In this document: piece by piece, positions 37,435-46,739 of the stretch | How the letters are laid out: the number at the start of each line of letters is the position of its first letter | Position numbering within the stretch: position 1 is the first letter of the stretch | Origin: Roseivirga thermotolerans | GTDB lineage: Bacteria > Bacteroidota > Bacteroidia > Cytophagales > Cyclobacteriaceae | Length of the DNA stretch: 64,000 nucleotides | Assembly (NCBI RefSeq): GCF_014653175.1 | Contig: NZ_BNAG01000002.1 | Coordinates: 558,001 to 622,000, forward strand | Reading direction: 5' to 3' | Made by a program: the position numbers and the translations under genes | Notes under the pieces: generated by a model | The model's database searches: none | Told to the model about the DNA's origin: nothing | Seen by the model: only the letters and a program-made list of their open reading frames with translations

Positions 37435-37530
37435 GGAGAAAGTTTCTTTCTCCTGGTCGCATAAGAAAAAAGGAGAAGTTCTGTCAAAGAAACCGGTTTG
37501 GTCTTTGATAGTGCTCAAAACTTCTCCTTT
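37435..37530. terminator. Bidirectional terminator with two hairpins
   Basis: GGAGAAAGTTTCTTTCTCC (37435-37453) is a small perfect stem after the plus-strand hydrolase. AAAGGAGAAGTT and AACTTCTCCTTT (37469-37530) pair over 12 bases, with a second inner stem TCAAAGA/TCTTTGA inside the loop. A and T runs flank it on both sides, so it can serve both convergent genes. Confidence 0.75.
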
Positions 37531-37535
37531 AGGTT

Positions 37536-37814
37536 CTATACTTCAGTGGCACCTGGGCCTTTTCTAAACATTTTCTTTACGGCCTGTTCCAGTTCTTCAG
37601 CCGCTTTTCTTAAGTGGAATTTAGCCTCTTCGAACTTAGGCTCATTTTTGGTTTTAAAGTCCTGTAGCTTGTCTTCCAGCTTATCGCGTTGTTTCTTCAG
37701 GTCTTCTATCACATCTTCCATTTCTTCGCGAGCCTCGGCTCCGGCCTCTTTGGCCTTTTCTACCAGCTCATCTATTTTCTCTCTGATTTCTTTCAGTAAC
37801 TTCTCTGTGTCCAT
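37536..37814 (-). CDS. Small highly charged coiled-coil protein
   Basis: A 92-residue protein, almost all predicted helix, rich in Lys and Glu in an amphipathic heptad pattern (KLLKEIREKIDELVEKAKEAG, then DLKKQRDKLEDKLQDF). It has no signal peptide and no Cys. The composition resembles phasins, apolipoprotein-like or YtxH-like helical proteins but I cannot name a family. Its start overlaps the stop of the upstream TPR protein by one base (TAATG), so it is co-translated with it. A cytoplasmic structural or chaperone-like role is possible. Confidence 0.75.
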   Translation of the reverse strand: MDTEKLLKEIREKIDELVEKAKEAGAEAREEMEDVIEDLKKQRDKLEDKLQDFKTKNEPKFEEAKFHLRKAAEELEQAVKKMFRKGPGATEV

Positions 37815-39133
37815 TAGTTTGTAGGTCTTGTTTTAATGGTGGTTGAAACATTAATCCAGCAGCCCACTTTAATAGGGTCTCCCTCATTTTTGTTGGCTGT
37901 GAATACATCAGAAACTGTGGGAAACTGTGCTCTGGCCTGGGCCATTCCTTCCTTATTACCCGCTTTCTGGTATAAATCGTATGCTGCCATATAAATGGCT
38001 CTATCATCGATTTGGCTTTGTTGTTTAGCACATTCGTTGAAGCTATTCATGTACATATTAGCTACCAAAGTAAGTGCCTGCGCTTCATAAGACTTGTGTG
38101 TTTCTGCGGCTTGGAAGGCTATTTTTCGGGCCTCTTGCTTGTTGCCCTGGGCTATGTATACCGAAGTGAGCCCCAGTAAAAGATCTGCCTTTTTCTCAGG
38201 GTCTTTAGACAAGCTCACAGCTTGTTGATAGAATTTTACTGCCTTATCATATTCTTTAGTGGAATAGGCTCTTTGAGCAATTACTTTGGCCATTCCTTCA
38301 GTAGGTTCCAGTTTCTGAATAATCTCGGCCGATTTCAGGAAGTATGTACTTTCGGTACAGCCCTGATTGAGTAGCAATCCGAAAATCTTTTTGGCCAGCT
38401 TTAGGTCGTTGGTATTGTTATTCAGGGGAGGGGCCAGGTTGGTATTAATGAAGTCACAATTGAGGTCATCACCAATAATCTGTGTGAGCAAACCATTTAC
38501 AGCCGCACGGTACCGGTCTAGTTTGTCAGAATCTTCACCTTGTTGTTCTTTGCGGTCAATAACATCCAGCACTTTGCCATAAACATCCAAAACCTGATCG
38601 TTCGAAATGGAGTTGCCATAGGCCTTGTAGCGTCTCACCACATCCATGTAAGAAACAATGTTGTTGTTAATAACCTCTTCTGGTTTTTTGTAGGCTTCGT
38701 GGTATGCCTCTAGTGCTTCACCTATTTTTTCACGATTCGATTTCCAGTATTTATAGTAGCGATAGGCCTTATTGTTTACTTCCAGGTCGCTTAGACCAAA
38801 GTATTTCTCTTTTAAGTTGAAGGCAATAAACATCGAGTCGAGCAACACATTCTGTTTGGTCTCGTCCGTTTCGGCTTCTGCCAGGTTTTCGTAAGCTTTA
38901 TATGCGTTTATGTACAGACCATCGTACAAATCAGGGGCATTTTTCATGAGCCAGCTAAGCGAATTGGCCGCTTGTCTATACCTATCGATAGACATGGCAT
39001 CAACCGATAGAGCAAATCTTCTTTTTGCTTCTTCGGCAAGTACCGGATCATCAGGCAATTTTAGCTGACTTTCCTGGCTCATTCCCACTTGAGCAATACA
39101 TAAGGTAAGTAGTACAAAGAATATCCTTTTCAT
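37814..39133 (-). CDS. Exported TPR protein, paralogue A
   Basis: From ATG 39133 this is a 439-residue protein (an upstream ATG at 39154 adds 7 residues) with a signal peptide cut after GMSQ. The body is helical repeats, clearest as TPR at about 285-350 (YSTKEYDKAVKFYQQAVSL, then ADLLLGLTSVYIAQGNKQEA). Near the end is FNECAKQQSQIDDRAIYMAAY and the terminal motif GDPIKVGCWINVSTTIKTR. Both features, including the Cys residues, recur in the paralogue next door. No sorting domain is visible, so it is probably periplasmic. The last base overlaps the small coiled-coil gene. Function unknown; the conserved C-terminal Cys residues could form a disulfide. Confidence 0.85.
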   Translation of the reverse strand: MKRIFFVLLTLCIAQVGMSQESQLKLPDDPVLAEEAKRRFALSVDAMSIDRYRQAANSLSWLMKNAPDLYDGLYINAYKAYENLAEAETDETKQNVLLDSMFIAFNLKEKYFGLSDLEVNNKAYRYYKYWKSNREKIGEALEAYHEAYKKPEEVINNNIVSYMDVVRRYKAYGNSISNDQVLDVYGKVLDVIDRKEQQGEDSDKLDRYRAAVNGLLTQIIGDDLNCDFINTNLAPPLNNNTNDLKLAKKIFGLLLNQGCTESTYFLKSAEIIQKLEPTEGMAKVIAQRAYSTKEYDKAVKFYQQAVSLSKDPEKKADLLLGLTSVYIAQGNKQEARKIAFQAAETHKSYEAQALTLVANMYMNSFNECAKQQSQIDDRAIYMAAYDLYQKAGNKEGMAQARAQFPTVSDVFTANKNEGDPIKVGCWINVSTTIKTRPTN

Positions 39134-39269
39134 AACAATGAGTTTTCTAACCAATCATTTAATCAAACATTTAGCCAAAAAGCTAAGGCCACGCGAAACT
39201 AACAGGTCTTAGAAAGTATGAATAAATGCATGGATTATCAAATTGTTGTTTTTAGCTCAAATATAACGG

Positions 39270-40556
39270 TCAATTGCTTACTCTTGTTCTCAATTTAGTG
39301 CTTAGCTGTATCCAGCAGTCTACGTCAATTTGGTCTCCATCGAACAAGTTATTTTCGAAAGCTTCTTCCCGCGTTGGGAATCTTTTAGCAGCTTCTTCCA
39401 TACCCTTCTTGTCGCCTGCTTTTTCGAAAGCGTCATAGGCTACCAGGTAAACGGCCTTGTCCTGAACCCGATCATGGCGTTCGGCACAATCGTTATAGCT
39501 GGAAAGATAAAGATTGCCAATGAACGAGTAGGCCACAGAGGTTTGGCCGGGGTCTGCTGCCACAGCCTCCAAGGCACTGGCTCTTGCCTTGGTTTTATCA
39601 TTGTTTAAAAAATATATTTCGGCCAGACTCAGATATATCGCTGCGCGCTTATCGGCTACAGGTTCCAGCTCAATGGCTTTCACATAGTGGGTTGTGGCTA
39701 GGGCGTAATTCCCTTCTGCTGCAGCGTATTGAGCCAGTATTTTATGAAGTCCCGGACTTGGCTCGCTTCTGGAAAGTATATTGAGGGCTTTTAGGTAATG
39801 TTCCGATTTTCCACATTTAGAGTCGAGGGTGAGCGATACAATTTTCTTGGCTAAATACACGCTGTCCGGGGCAGTCATGTGGGTAGCTATTTGCTTAATT
39901 GCCTGACAATGTTCATTGACGTTCAGTGTTTTAAAAACCTGATCATCGGCATATTTGCTGTAGGTTTCGTACAGCTTGAGATTTTTTGAGAAGTACCTTG
40001 AGGCAATTTGCCTGCTGGCCAGTTCATAGTTGGCCAATATTTCTGCCGTTGGCAAAGGCTTCACCAGCTCATGGTATTTGTTGGTTATGTACATAAAAGC
40101 TACCAGGTTGTTGTTTATTACCTCATCGGGGCTTTCAAAGAGTTCATGGAAAAGAGGGTAGGCTTCTGCTACTTTCTCCTTGTTGTTCAGAAAATAATCG
40201 AAGTACCGAAAGGCCAGTTTGTTCTTTTCAATATCTGTCAGGCCAAAGTGCTTTTCTTTTAGGCGGAAGGCAATAATTAGCGAATCGAGAAGTACATTTT
40301 TTTTGGTTGTGTCTTCCACTTTACCGGCTGTTTCTTCCAGCGCTTTGAATGCCATGCTGTAGACACTAGAAGATGCCTTGGGAGCATTCTGAAGCAGCCA
40401 GTGAATAGATGGCAGAGCCTTCTCATAATAACCAAAGTGCATGTTGTCTCCGGCCATCACTAATTTTTCATTAATCGCATGCTCAGAAGGAGTGTCTTGA
40501 GCATAGGTTAAACCCACCGTGAACACGGTGAGAAGCAGGAAAGTAAGTACTCTCAT
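39270..40556 (-). CDS. Exported TPR protein, paralogue B
   Basis: A 428-residue protein with signal peptide ending TYAQ. It aligns by eye along its full length with the gene that follows: NVLLDSLIIAFRLKEKHFGL versus NVLLDSMFIAFNLKEKYFGL, PDEVINNNLVAFM versus PEEVINNNIVSYM, and the end GDQIDVDCWIQLSTKLRTR versus GDPIKVGCWINVSTTIKTR. The pair is therefore a tandem duplication that has diverged strongly. TPR-like helices lie at about 270-340. The gap to paralogue A is 136 bases, so they may share a transcript or have separate promoters. Probably periplasmic; function unknown. Confidence 0.85.
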   Translation of the reverse strand: MRVLTFLLLTVFTVGLTYAQDTPSEHAINEKLVMAGDNMHFGYYEKALPSIHWLLQNAPKASSSVYSMAFKALEETAGKVEDTTKKNVLLDSLIIAFRLKEKHFGLTDIEKNKLAFRYFDYFLNNKEKVAEAYPLFHELFESPDEVINNNLVAFMYITNKYHELVKPLPTAEILANYELASRQIASRYFSKNLKLYETYSKYADDQVFKTLNVNEHCQAIKQIATHMTAPDSVYLAKKIVSLTLDSKCGKSEHYLKALNILSRSEPSPGLHKILAQYAAAEGNYALATTHYVKAIELEPVADKRAAIYLSLAEIYFLNNDKTKARASALEAVAADPGQTSVAYSFIGNLYLSSYNDCAERHDRVQDKAVYLVAYDAFEKAGDKKGMEEAAKRFPTREEAFENNLFDGDQIDVDCWIQLSTKLRTRVSN

Positions 40557-40623
40557 TTTGTTTAAGGTTTATTGAACCTAGAAGGTAGTGGAATAAACCC
40601 TTAAATCAAACTAATTTATTAGT

Positions 40624-42249
40624 TCAATTTCTAAACAGGTTGGTAAACGAGAAGCTTTCCCCATCGAACAGACCTTTGTCGCTAAGTTTAAGTTTGGGAA
40701 TCACAAGTAAGGCCATAAAGGAGAGGGTCATGAACGGAGAATTGAGTCTGCTACCGAGCTTCTTGGCCATGGCATCAATAGCCGTATATTTTTGAGCGAC
40801 CACATACCCGTCTTCGGCCGACATGATTCCTGCTACAGGCAATGGTAAAACCATTTCGTTGTCAGAACCCACGGCACTTACTCCACCTTGCGATTCAATA
40901 ATGAGGTTGATTGCTCTTGCCAAATCCTCATCGTTGGTGCCAACAGCTATAATGTTGTGGGAATCGTGCCCCACACAAGAGGCAATGGCACCTTCTTTTA
41001 GCTGAAAGTTTTTAATAAAGGCTATTGCCGGCCGGGCCTTATGATACCGATTTACCACCACCATTTTAAGAATGTCTTTCCGGGGATCCGAAACAGCCAT
41101 TCCCTCAGCATTGATTGGGCAGGGAAGCCATAGACTGTTTGTAATGAGCTGCCCATCCATGGCCTCAATTACCTGTACTTCCCGGCCGGTAGCTTTAACA
41201 GCTATTTGCTTCGCTGATACAGGCTCACAATCGAAGCGATTAATTATTTCGTTGTCAACTCTCGGAATAAGGGTTTTGCCTCTTTCGGCAACAGCTTTGC
41301 CATTAATATAAGTGGCCAATACATTAAACTCCTGTAAGTTGTTAACTACAATAAAGTCAGCCAAATCGCCTGTTTGCAGGGTGCCCACGTCTAAGGAGTA
41401 GTGGTCTACAGGGGTAATACAGGCTGCAGTTAATACATCGAACAAATTGAAGCCTTTGGCGAGTGTACGTTTTACGAGTTGATCAATGTGCCCTTCCACA
41501 AGGTTGTCAGGGTGTTTATCGTCAGAGCAGAACATGAGCATATCTGGAGCTTCACCAAACAGCTCCACAAGGGCATCAAAGTTTTTGGCCGCAGAGCCTT
41601 CGCGAATGGCTATTTTCATACCATGCTTTAATTTGTCTCGGGCTTCATCGGCAGTAAAACACTCGTGGTCAGTACTCATTCCCGCCTTCACATACTTTTC
41701 AGCTTGTTCTCCTCTAAGGCCCGGTGCATGGCCATCTATAGGTTTTCCGGCTTTTTGAGCACTTTCTATTTTCTGCCGTACCGTCTCATCGCCATACAAT
41801 ACACCCGGCCAGTTCATCATTTCTGCCAGATACTTTACCTCAGGCTTTTGCAACAAATAGTCAACTTCTGCAGCACTAATTTCGGCCCCGGCTGTTTCAA
41901 AAGTAGTTGCTGGTACGCATGATGGTGCCCCAAAGTAAAACTTGAAATTTACCTTACGTCCGTTTTCAATCATGTATTCCACTCCCTTAACTCCGAGCAC
42001 GTTGCCTATTTCGTGCGGGTCGGAAACCGTGGCTACTGTGCCATGTACCACTGCCAACCGTGCAAATTCAGAGGGTACAAGCATGGAGCTCTCCACGTGC
42101 ACATGAGCATCGACAAATCCGGGTAGTATGTATTGGTCGGCAACCTGGTTGGTTTCTTGTATTGAAACTATTTTGTTGCCCTCCGTACGGATTTCACCAT
42201 CAAATATCCTCCGGTTTCTGACATCGACAATATGGCCTGAAATTTTCAT
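40624..42249 (-). CDS. ade: Adenine deaminase
   Basis: A 541-residue amidohydrolase-superfamily protein. The metal-binding HxH motif is in GFVDAHVHVESSM; further signatures are VVHGTVATVSDPHEIGNV, DGHAPGL and MFCSDDKHPDNL, which together separate adenine deaminase from other amidohydrolases. The C-terminal half has GHDSHNIIAVGTNDED and GIMSAEDGYVVA. It converts adenine to hypoxanthine and ammonia in purine salvage, using Mn or Fe. Length is slightly below the B. subtilis and E. coli enzymes. It is transcribed alone, divergent from cmk, and has no signal peptide, so it is cytoplasmic. Confidence 0.95.
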   Translation of the reverse strand: MKISGHIVDVRNRRIFDGEIRTEGNKIVSIQETNQVADQYILPGFVDAHVHVESSMLVPSEFARLAVVHGTVATVSDPHEIGNVLGVKGVEYMIENGRKVNFKFYFGAPSCVPATTFETAGAEISAAEVDYLLQKPEVKYLAEMMNWPGVLYGDETVRQKIESAQKAGKPIDGHAPGLRGEQAEKYVKAGMSTDHECFTADEARDKLKHGMKIAIREGSAAKNFDALVELFGEAPDMLMFCSDDKHPDNLVEGHIDQLVKRTLAKGFNLFDVLTAACITPVDHYSLDVGTLQTGDLADFIVVNNLQEFNVLATYINGKAVAERGKTLIPRVDNEIINRFDCEPVSAKQIAVKATGREVQVIEAMDGQLITNSLWLPCPINAEGMAVSDPRKDILKMVVVNRYHKARPAIAFIKNFQLKEGAIASCVGHDSHNIIAVGTNDEDLARAINLIIESQGGVSAVGSDNEMVLPLPVAGIMSAEDGYVVAQKYTAIDAMAKKLGSRLNSPFMTLSFMALLVIPKLKLSDKGLFDGESFSFTNLFRN

Positions 42250-42397
42250 GCTACAATGTTAAAGAATTGCCCCATGGAATTCCAGCCGGTGGAGAGCTTA
42301 GAGCGAAAAGTAGCTATAGTTTAGGCTAAGTATAGGAGGCTTAGAGCCTGGCTTGTGGGTTTCTTTATTAAAAAATGGAAGATAAGCCTTTGAATCC

Positions 42398-42405
42398 TAC
42401 CTTTG
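42398..42405 (+). promoter_or_regulatory. -7 promoter-like element for cmk-ispH
   Basis: TACCTTTG matches TAnnTTTG exactly and lies 15 bases ahead of ATG 42420. If used, it places transcription start after the ATG at 42375, which supports the later start for cmk. No well-spaced TTG was found upstream. Confidence 0.4.
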
Positions 42406-42419
42406 CGCAAACTTCTGAA

Positions 42420-43103
42420 ATGACCAAGATTAATATTGCCATAGACGGACTCTCGGGCTGTGGAAAGAGCAGCACGGCCAAAGCCGTAGCCAAGGCACTG
42501 GGCTATAAATTCATAGACACCGGAGCTATGTACAGGGCTGTAACCTTATATATGTTAGACAAACAAGTGGATATTAATAACCCTGATGCGGTTGAAGAGG
42601 CATTGGCCAATATTCGGATAGATTTTCGTTTTGATTCTGAAACACAGAAAAACGAAACCTTTTTGAATGAACAGAATGTTGAAACAGCGATACGTTCAAT
42701 GAGGGTGGCAGGCCAGGTAAGTCAGGTGGCTGCCATTAAGGCCGTAAGAAAAGCAATGGTTGCTCAACAGCAGGCCATGGGTAAAGACAAAGGAGTGGTA
42801 ATGGACGGGCGCGATATTGGTTCTGTCGTTTTTCCTGACGCGGAACTAAAGGTTTATATGACCGCCACTACCAAAGTGAGAGCCAGGAGAAGGCAAATGG
42901 AGCTGGCTGAAAAAGGGGAGAAGGCAGACCTCGCTGAGATTATGGAAAACCTGGAAAAAAGAGACCGGATAGATTCTACCCGGAGCGAGAGTCCTTTAAT
43001 AAAGGTAAAAGACGCTGTAGAGATAGATACTTCTCATTTGAAATTTGAGGAGCAAGTTCAAAAAGTGTTAGATTTGGCCAAGCAACGCATTGAGGCAGAA
43101 TAG
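42420..43103 (+). CDS. cmk: Cytidylate kinase
   Basis: From ATG 42420 the protein is 227 residues, the same length as E. coli Cmk. It opens with the P-loop IAIDGLSGCGKSSTAK, then FIDTGAMYRAVTLYM (nucleoside-binding), the NMP-binding insertion with DFRF, VVMDGRDIGSVVFPDAELKV and RDRIDSTRSESPL near the end, all family signatures. It phosphorylates CMP and dCMP with ATP. The frame opens 15 codons earlier (42375), but those residues do not resemble the family and a promoter element lies inside them. ispH begins 9 bases after the stop, so the two are co-transcribed. Confidence 0.96.
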   Translation: MTKINIAIDGLSGCGKSSTAKAVAKALGYKFIDTGAMYRAVTLYMLDKQVDINNPDAVEEALANIRIDFRFDSETQKNETFLNEQNVETAIRSMRVAGQVSQVAAIKAVRKAMVAQQQAMGKDKGVVMDGRDIGSVVFPDAELKVYMTATTKVRARRRQMELAEKGEKADLAEIMENLEKRDRIDSTRSESPLIKVKDAVEIDTSHLKFEEQVQKVLDLAKQRIEAE

Positions 43104-43112
43104 AATAAGTGT

Positions 43113-44006
43113 ATGCAAGTTACCATAGATCAGAATTCAGGGTATTGTTTTGGAGTGGAGTTTGCCATTCAGATGGCCGAAGACGAAATGAAAGAAGGTT
43201 CGCTCTATTGTCTTGGCGACATTGTACACAACAGTATGGAGGTAAAACGCCTCAATGAAAAAGGGCTCAAGATTATCGATCGGGAAGACCTGAAAGACAT
43301 TAAAGACTCCAAAGTGCTCATTCGGGCGCATGGAGAGCCGCCAGAAACCTACCAATTGGCGCTAAAAAACAATATAGAACTGGTGGATGCCTCTTGCCCT
43401 GTGGTGCTAAAGCTTCAAAACAGAGTAAAACTGGCCTATGACAAAATGAAAAGAGTAAACGGCCAGATTGTAATATATGGCAAGCTGGGTCATGCAGAGG
43501 TCATTGGCCTGTCGGGTCAAACCAACAACGAAGCCATAATAATCATGGAAGAGGCTGACTTGGAAAAGATTGACTTTAACCGTCCGGTTACCCTTTTTTC
43601 CCAAACTACCAAAAGCACAAAAGGCTTTTATCACATTCGCGAACTGATTGAGGAGCGCATAAAAGCGGCCAAAGGTGAGTTGGAAGAAATTGACTTTTCG
43701 GCCAACGACAGTATTTGCCGCCAGGTGTCTAACCGAGAGCCTCAACTACAAAAGTTTGCAGAAGAAGTAGATGTTATAGTGTTTGTGAGTGGCAAAAAGA
43801 GCTCCAATGGCAAAGCCCTTTACACGGTATGTAAACAGCAGAATGAAAGAAGCTACTTTGTAGAAAATGAGGACGAAGTGGATTTTAGCTGGATTCGCCC
43901 TTCAGACCATGTGGGTATTTGCGGAGCCACCTCAACTCCTATGTGGCTCATGCAAAATGTGGCACAACACATTGAAAATCATTTCACTGAAACCGTAGAA
44001 ATATAA
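43113..44006 (+). CDS. ispH: 4-hydroxy-3-methylbut-2-enyl diphosphate reductase
   Basis: A 297-residue protein with the three Cys ligands of the IspH Fe-S cluster: Cys12 (GYCFGV), Cys95 (ASCPVV) and Cys202 (SICRQV). Further signatures are IRAHGEPP, GKLGHAEVIGL, LFSQTTKSTKGF and GICGATSTPMWL. It makes isopentenyl and dimethylallyl diphosphate in the last step of the MEP pathway, so the organism makes isoprenoids (menaquinone, carotenoids) by that route. It is the second gene of the cmk-ispH operon; no obvious terminator follows in the 142 bases before nqrA. Confidence 0.97.
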   Translation: MQVTIDQNSGYCFGVEFAIQMAEDEMKEGSLYCLGDIVHNSMEVKRLNEKGLKIIDREDLKDIKDSKVLIRAHGEPPETYQLALKNNIELVDASCPVVLKLQNRVKLAYDKMKRVNGQIVIYGKLGHAEVIGLSGQTNNEAIIIMEEADLEKIDFNRPVTLFSQTTKSTKGFYHIRELIEERIKAAKGELEEIDFSANDSICRQVSNREPQLQKFAEEVDVIVFVSGKKSSNGKALYTVCKQQNERSYFVENEDEVDFSWIRPSDHVGICGATSTPMWLMQNVAQHIENHFTETVEI

Positions 44007-44098
44007 TATTTCACCTAGCATTTCAATAGCAAGTTTTTTGAACTTAACTTGCGCACCGAAAAGGAAGGCCTAGCCTTTCATTTGAGAGCAAAAGTGTT

Positions 44099-44106
44099 AT
44101 TTTTGC
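44099..44106 (+). promoter_or_regulatory. -7 promoter-like element for the nqr operon
   Basis: TATTTTTG matches TAnnTTTG and lies 43 bases ahead of the nqrA ATG. TTTG at 44082-44085 is present upstream, but with only 13 bases between, short of the usual 17-23. Confidence 0.4.
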
Positions 44107-44148
44107 CTCGATTTTGATCAACCTTAGTGATTCGCAACTCAATACAGT

Positions 44149-45516
44149 ATGTCTAAAATTGTAAAGCTTAAAAAAGGCTTTGACATCAACCTTGCCGGGA
44201 AGGCGCAAAAGAAAATCGCGAATACTCCCCCTTCGGAAACGTTTGCTATCAAACCCACTGACTTTGTAGGAATGAAGAGACCCAAGCTTTTAGTAGCTGA
44301 GGGTGACAACGTGAAGGCCGGAACTCCTGTTTTGTATGACAAAATGCAGGAAAACGTGATGATTTGCTCTCCCGTAAGTGGTGAAGTAGTCGAAGTGAAG
44401 AGGGGAGCCAAGAGAAAACTACTTGAGATTAAGATTTTGGCCGACAAGGAAGTTGAATATGAGCAATTCAAAACCTACAATGTTTCTGAGCTCAAGAGTC
44501 TCTCCAGAGAAGAGGCTACCGCTCAGATGACTAAAGGAGGAGTTTGGGCCAACATCATTCAAAGACCTTATGGCATTATCGCCAAAGAAGAAGATACCCC
44601 TAAGTCCATCTTTATTTCTGCCTTCGATACCCACCCATTGGCAGCCGACATTGCATTTACCCTAAAGGGTGATGAAGAGGCTTTCAAAACCGGTATTGAA
44701 GTGTTGAAGAAATTTACGGAAGGTCCTATTCATCTCAATCACGATCTAAATGGCGAGGTGTCTTCGGTATTTGCCAACGTAGAAGGTATTCAACACAACA
44801 AATTTAGCGGGCCTCACCCTGCGGGCAATGTGGGTGTTCAGATTCATCACATAGACCCAATAGCTAAGGGAGATATTGTTTGGACCATTTCACCTTATGG
44901 TGTGGCTCAAATAGGAAAGCTTTTCAGCAAAGGAATATACGATGCTTCTCGTTTGGTGGCAATTGCCGGTTCAGAAGTTAAAGACCCGCAATACTACAAA
45001 ACCTATACGGGAGCCTGTGTAAATAAAATGGTTGAGGGCAACCTCAAACAAGACCATGTACGCTTCATTAGCGGCAACGTACTAACCGGTGAGCGAGTAG
45101 AAAAAGACGGTTATCTGGGCTTTTACAGCAACTTGCTTTCTGTATTGCCAGAAGGAGACCATTCAGAGTTCCTCGGTTGGCTAAAGCCTAAGAAAGAAGT
45201 ACTGAGTTTCCACAGAGCATGGGGCTTGTTCTCATTCCTGAATGGAAAAAATAAAGAATATGTACTGGATACCAACACCAATGGTGAGGTAAGAGCATTT
45301 GTTGAGACCGGGGTGTTCGAGAAAGTGACCCCAATGGATATTTACCCAGTGTATCTACTGAAGGCTATTTTAGCTGAAGATTACGATAACATGGAGGCCC
45401 TTGGAATCTATGAAGTGATTGAAGAAGATTTGGCCTTGTGTGAATATGTGGATGTCTCTAAACATGATGTTCAACAAATTGTTAGAGATGGGCTTGAATT
45501 GATGCAAAACGGTTAA
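44149..45516 (+). CDS. nqrA: Na+-translocating NADH:quinone reductase subunit A
   Basis: A 455-residue soluble subunit with a biotinyl/lipoyl-like hammerhead start (KLKKGFDINLAGKAQ), FVGMKRPKLLVAEGDNVKAG and FSGPHPAGNVGVQIHHIDPI, all conserved in NqrA. It sits on the cytoplasmic face of the Na+-NQR complex and takes part in quinone binding. First gene of an nqrABCDE operon with gaps of 5 to 13 bases or overlaps. The complex oxidises NADH, reduces quinone and pumps Na+ out, giving the sodium gradient that symporters such as the one at 23677-25068 can use. Confidence 0.97.
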   Translation: MSKIVKLKKGFDINLAGKAQKKIANTPPSETFAIKPTDFVGMKRPKLLVAEGDNVKAGTPVLYDKMQENVMICSPVSGEVVEVKRGAKRKLLEIKILADKEVEYEQFKTYNVSELKSLSREEATAQMTKGGVWANIIQRPYGIIAKEEDTPKSIFISAFDTHPLAADIAFTLKGDEEAFKTGIEVLKKFTEGPIHLNHDLNGEVSSVFANVEGIQHNKFSGPHPAGNVGVQIHHIDPIAKGDIVWTISPYGVAQIGKLFSKGIYDASRLVAIAGSEVKDPQYYKTYTGACVNKMVEGNLKQDHVRFISGNVLTGERVEKDGYLGFYSNLLSVLPEGDHSEFLGWLKPKKEVLSFHRAWGLFSFLNGKNKEYVLDTNTNGEVRAFVETGVFEKVTPMDIYPVYLLKAILAEDYDNMEALGIYEVIEEDLALCEYVDVSKHDVQQIVRDGLELMQNG

Positions 45517-45521
45517 TAGGA

Positions 45522-46739
45522 ATGAAGTTTTTACACAAAATATTAGAAAAGCAGAAACCTATGTTCGAGAAGGGTGGTAAGTTGGAGAAATTCTACTACC
45601 TGTTCGAAGCTGGTGAAACGTTCCTGTTTTCTCCACCCATTACAGCCGGTAAGAAAGGCGTTCAGGTGAGAGATGCAGTAGATTTGAAGAGAATGATGAT
45701 GACAGTGGTTATCGCCATGATACCCTGTCTGATCTGGGGAATATTCAATGTGGGCTATCAGCATCACATTGCAGTGGGAGAGACCACTTCATTCTTCTCG
45801 GTAGACAACCTGTTGTTTGGTGCCCGCTGGGTACTGCCAATCGTTTTGGTTTCCTATGCCGCAGGTGGTATAGTTGAAGCCATTTTTGCCGTAGTAAGAA
45901 AACACCCCATCAACGAAGGATTCCTTGTAACAGGAATGCTCATTCCTTTAATAGTTCCTCCGACCATTCCTTTGTGGCAAGTAGCCTTGGCGACAGTTTT
46001 TGGAGTTTTGGTAGGTAAGGAAATTTTTGGAGGAACGGGTATGAACATACTCAACGTGGCTATGACAGCCAGAGCCTTCTTGTACTTTGCCTATCCGTCT
46101 CAAATTTCCGGTGAAGTGTGGACTCAATTGGCCGATAAAACGCCCGTAAACGGCTATTCTGGCGCAACAGCACTAGCAGTTGCTTATGAGTCTTCTACCA
46201 CTGATACCAGTGTAATCTCTGGTTTAGCCGATACCAATAGTGTACTGGCTGCGCCTTTCGGAGGCGACTTCTTTAGCTTCCAAAACATGCTTATTGGCGG
46301 AATTCCCGGATCGATTGGTGAAACTTCTACACTAATGGCCCTGTTGGGAGCATTGATACTCATTGCTACCGGTGTGGGTAGCTGGAAAATTATTGTAAGT
46401 GTGTTTGCCGGAGCTTTTGCTATGGGTACCATCTTCAATTTGGTAGGAGCAAATACATTTATGGAATTACCAGCAGAATATCACCTTGTTATGGGTGGTT
46501 TAGCTTTCGGTGCTGTTTTCATGGCTACAGACCCGGTGTCTGCTTCTCAAACGGAAACAGGAAAATGGATTTATGGAGTGCTCATTGGAGTGCTTACTGT
46601 AATAATTAGAGTGGTGAACCCGGCCTATCCGGAAGGTATTATGCTTGCCGTACTGTTTATGAACGTGTTCGCCCCACTCATCGATTTCTATGTAGTACAA
46701 GCAAACAAGAAAAGGAGGTTGGCCCGTGCGACAGTCTAA
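45522..46739 (+). CDS. nqrB: Na+-translocating NADH:quinone reductase subunit B
   Basis: A 405-residue membrane subunit with about ten helices. Thr216 in NGYSGATALA is the site of covalent FMN attachment known from Vibrio NqrB. Other conserved parts are KHPINEGFLVTGMLIPLIVP, NILNVAMTARAFLYFAYP and MATDPVSASQTETGKWIYG. The first ~45 residues are cytoplasmic. Its last 14 bases overlap the start of nqrC. Confidence 0.97.
   Translation: MKFLHKILEKQKPMFEKGGKLEKFYYLFEAGETFLFSPPITAGKKGVQVRDAVDLKRMMMTVVIAMIPCLIWGIFNVGYQHHIAVGETTSFFSVDNLLFGARWVLPIVLVSYAAGGIVEAIFAVVRKHPINEGFLVTGMLIPLIVPPTIPLWQVALATVFGVLVGKEIFGGTGMNILNVAMTARAFLYFAYPSQISGEVWTQLADKTPVNGYSGATALAVAYESSTTDTSVISGLADTNSVLAAPFGGDFFSFQNMLIGGIPGSIGETSTLMALLGALILIATGVGSWKIIVSVFAGAFAMGTIFNLVGANTFMELPAEYHLVMGGLAFGAVFMATDPVSASQTETGKWIYGVLIGVLTVIIRVVNPAYPEGIMLAVLFMNVFAPLIDFYVVQANKKRRLARATV
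46713..46718 (+). promoter_or_regulatory. Strong Shine-Dalgarno site that fixes the nqrC start
   Basis: AGGAGG lies 7 bases ahead of GTG 46726, within the end of nqrB. Such a strong site is unusual in Bacteroidetes, where Shine-Dalgarno sites are rare, and it supports a GTG start for nqrC inside nqrB. Confidence 0.7.
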
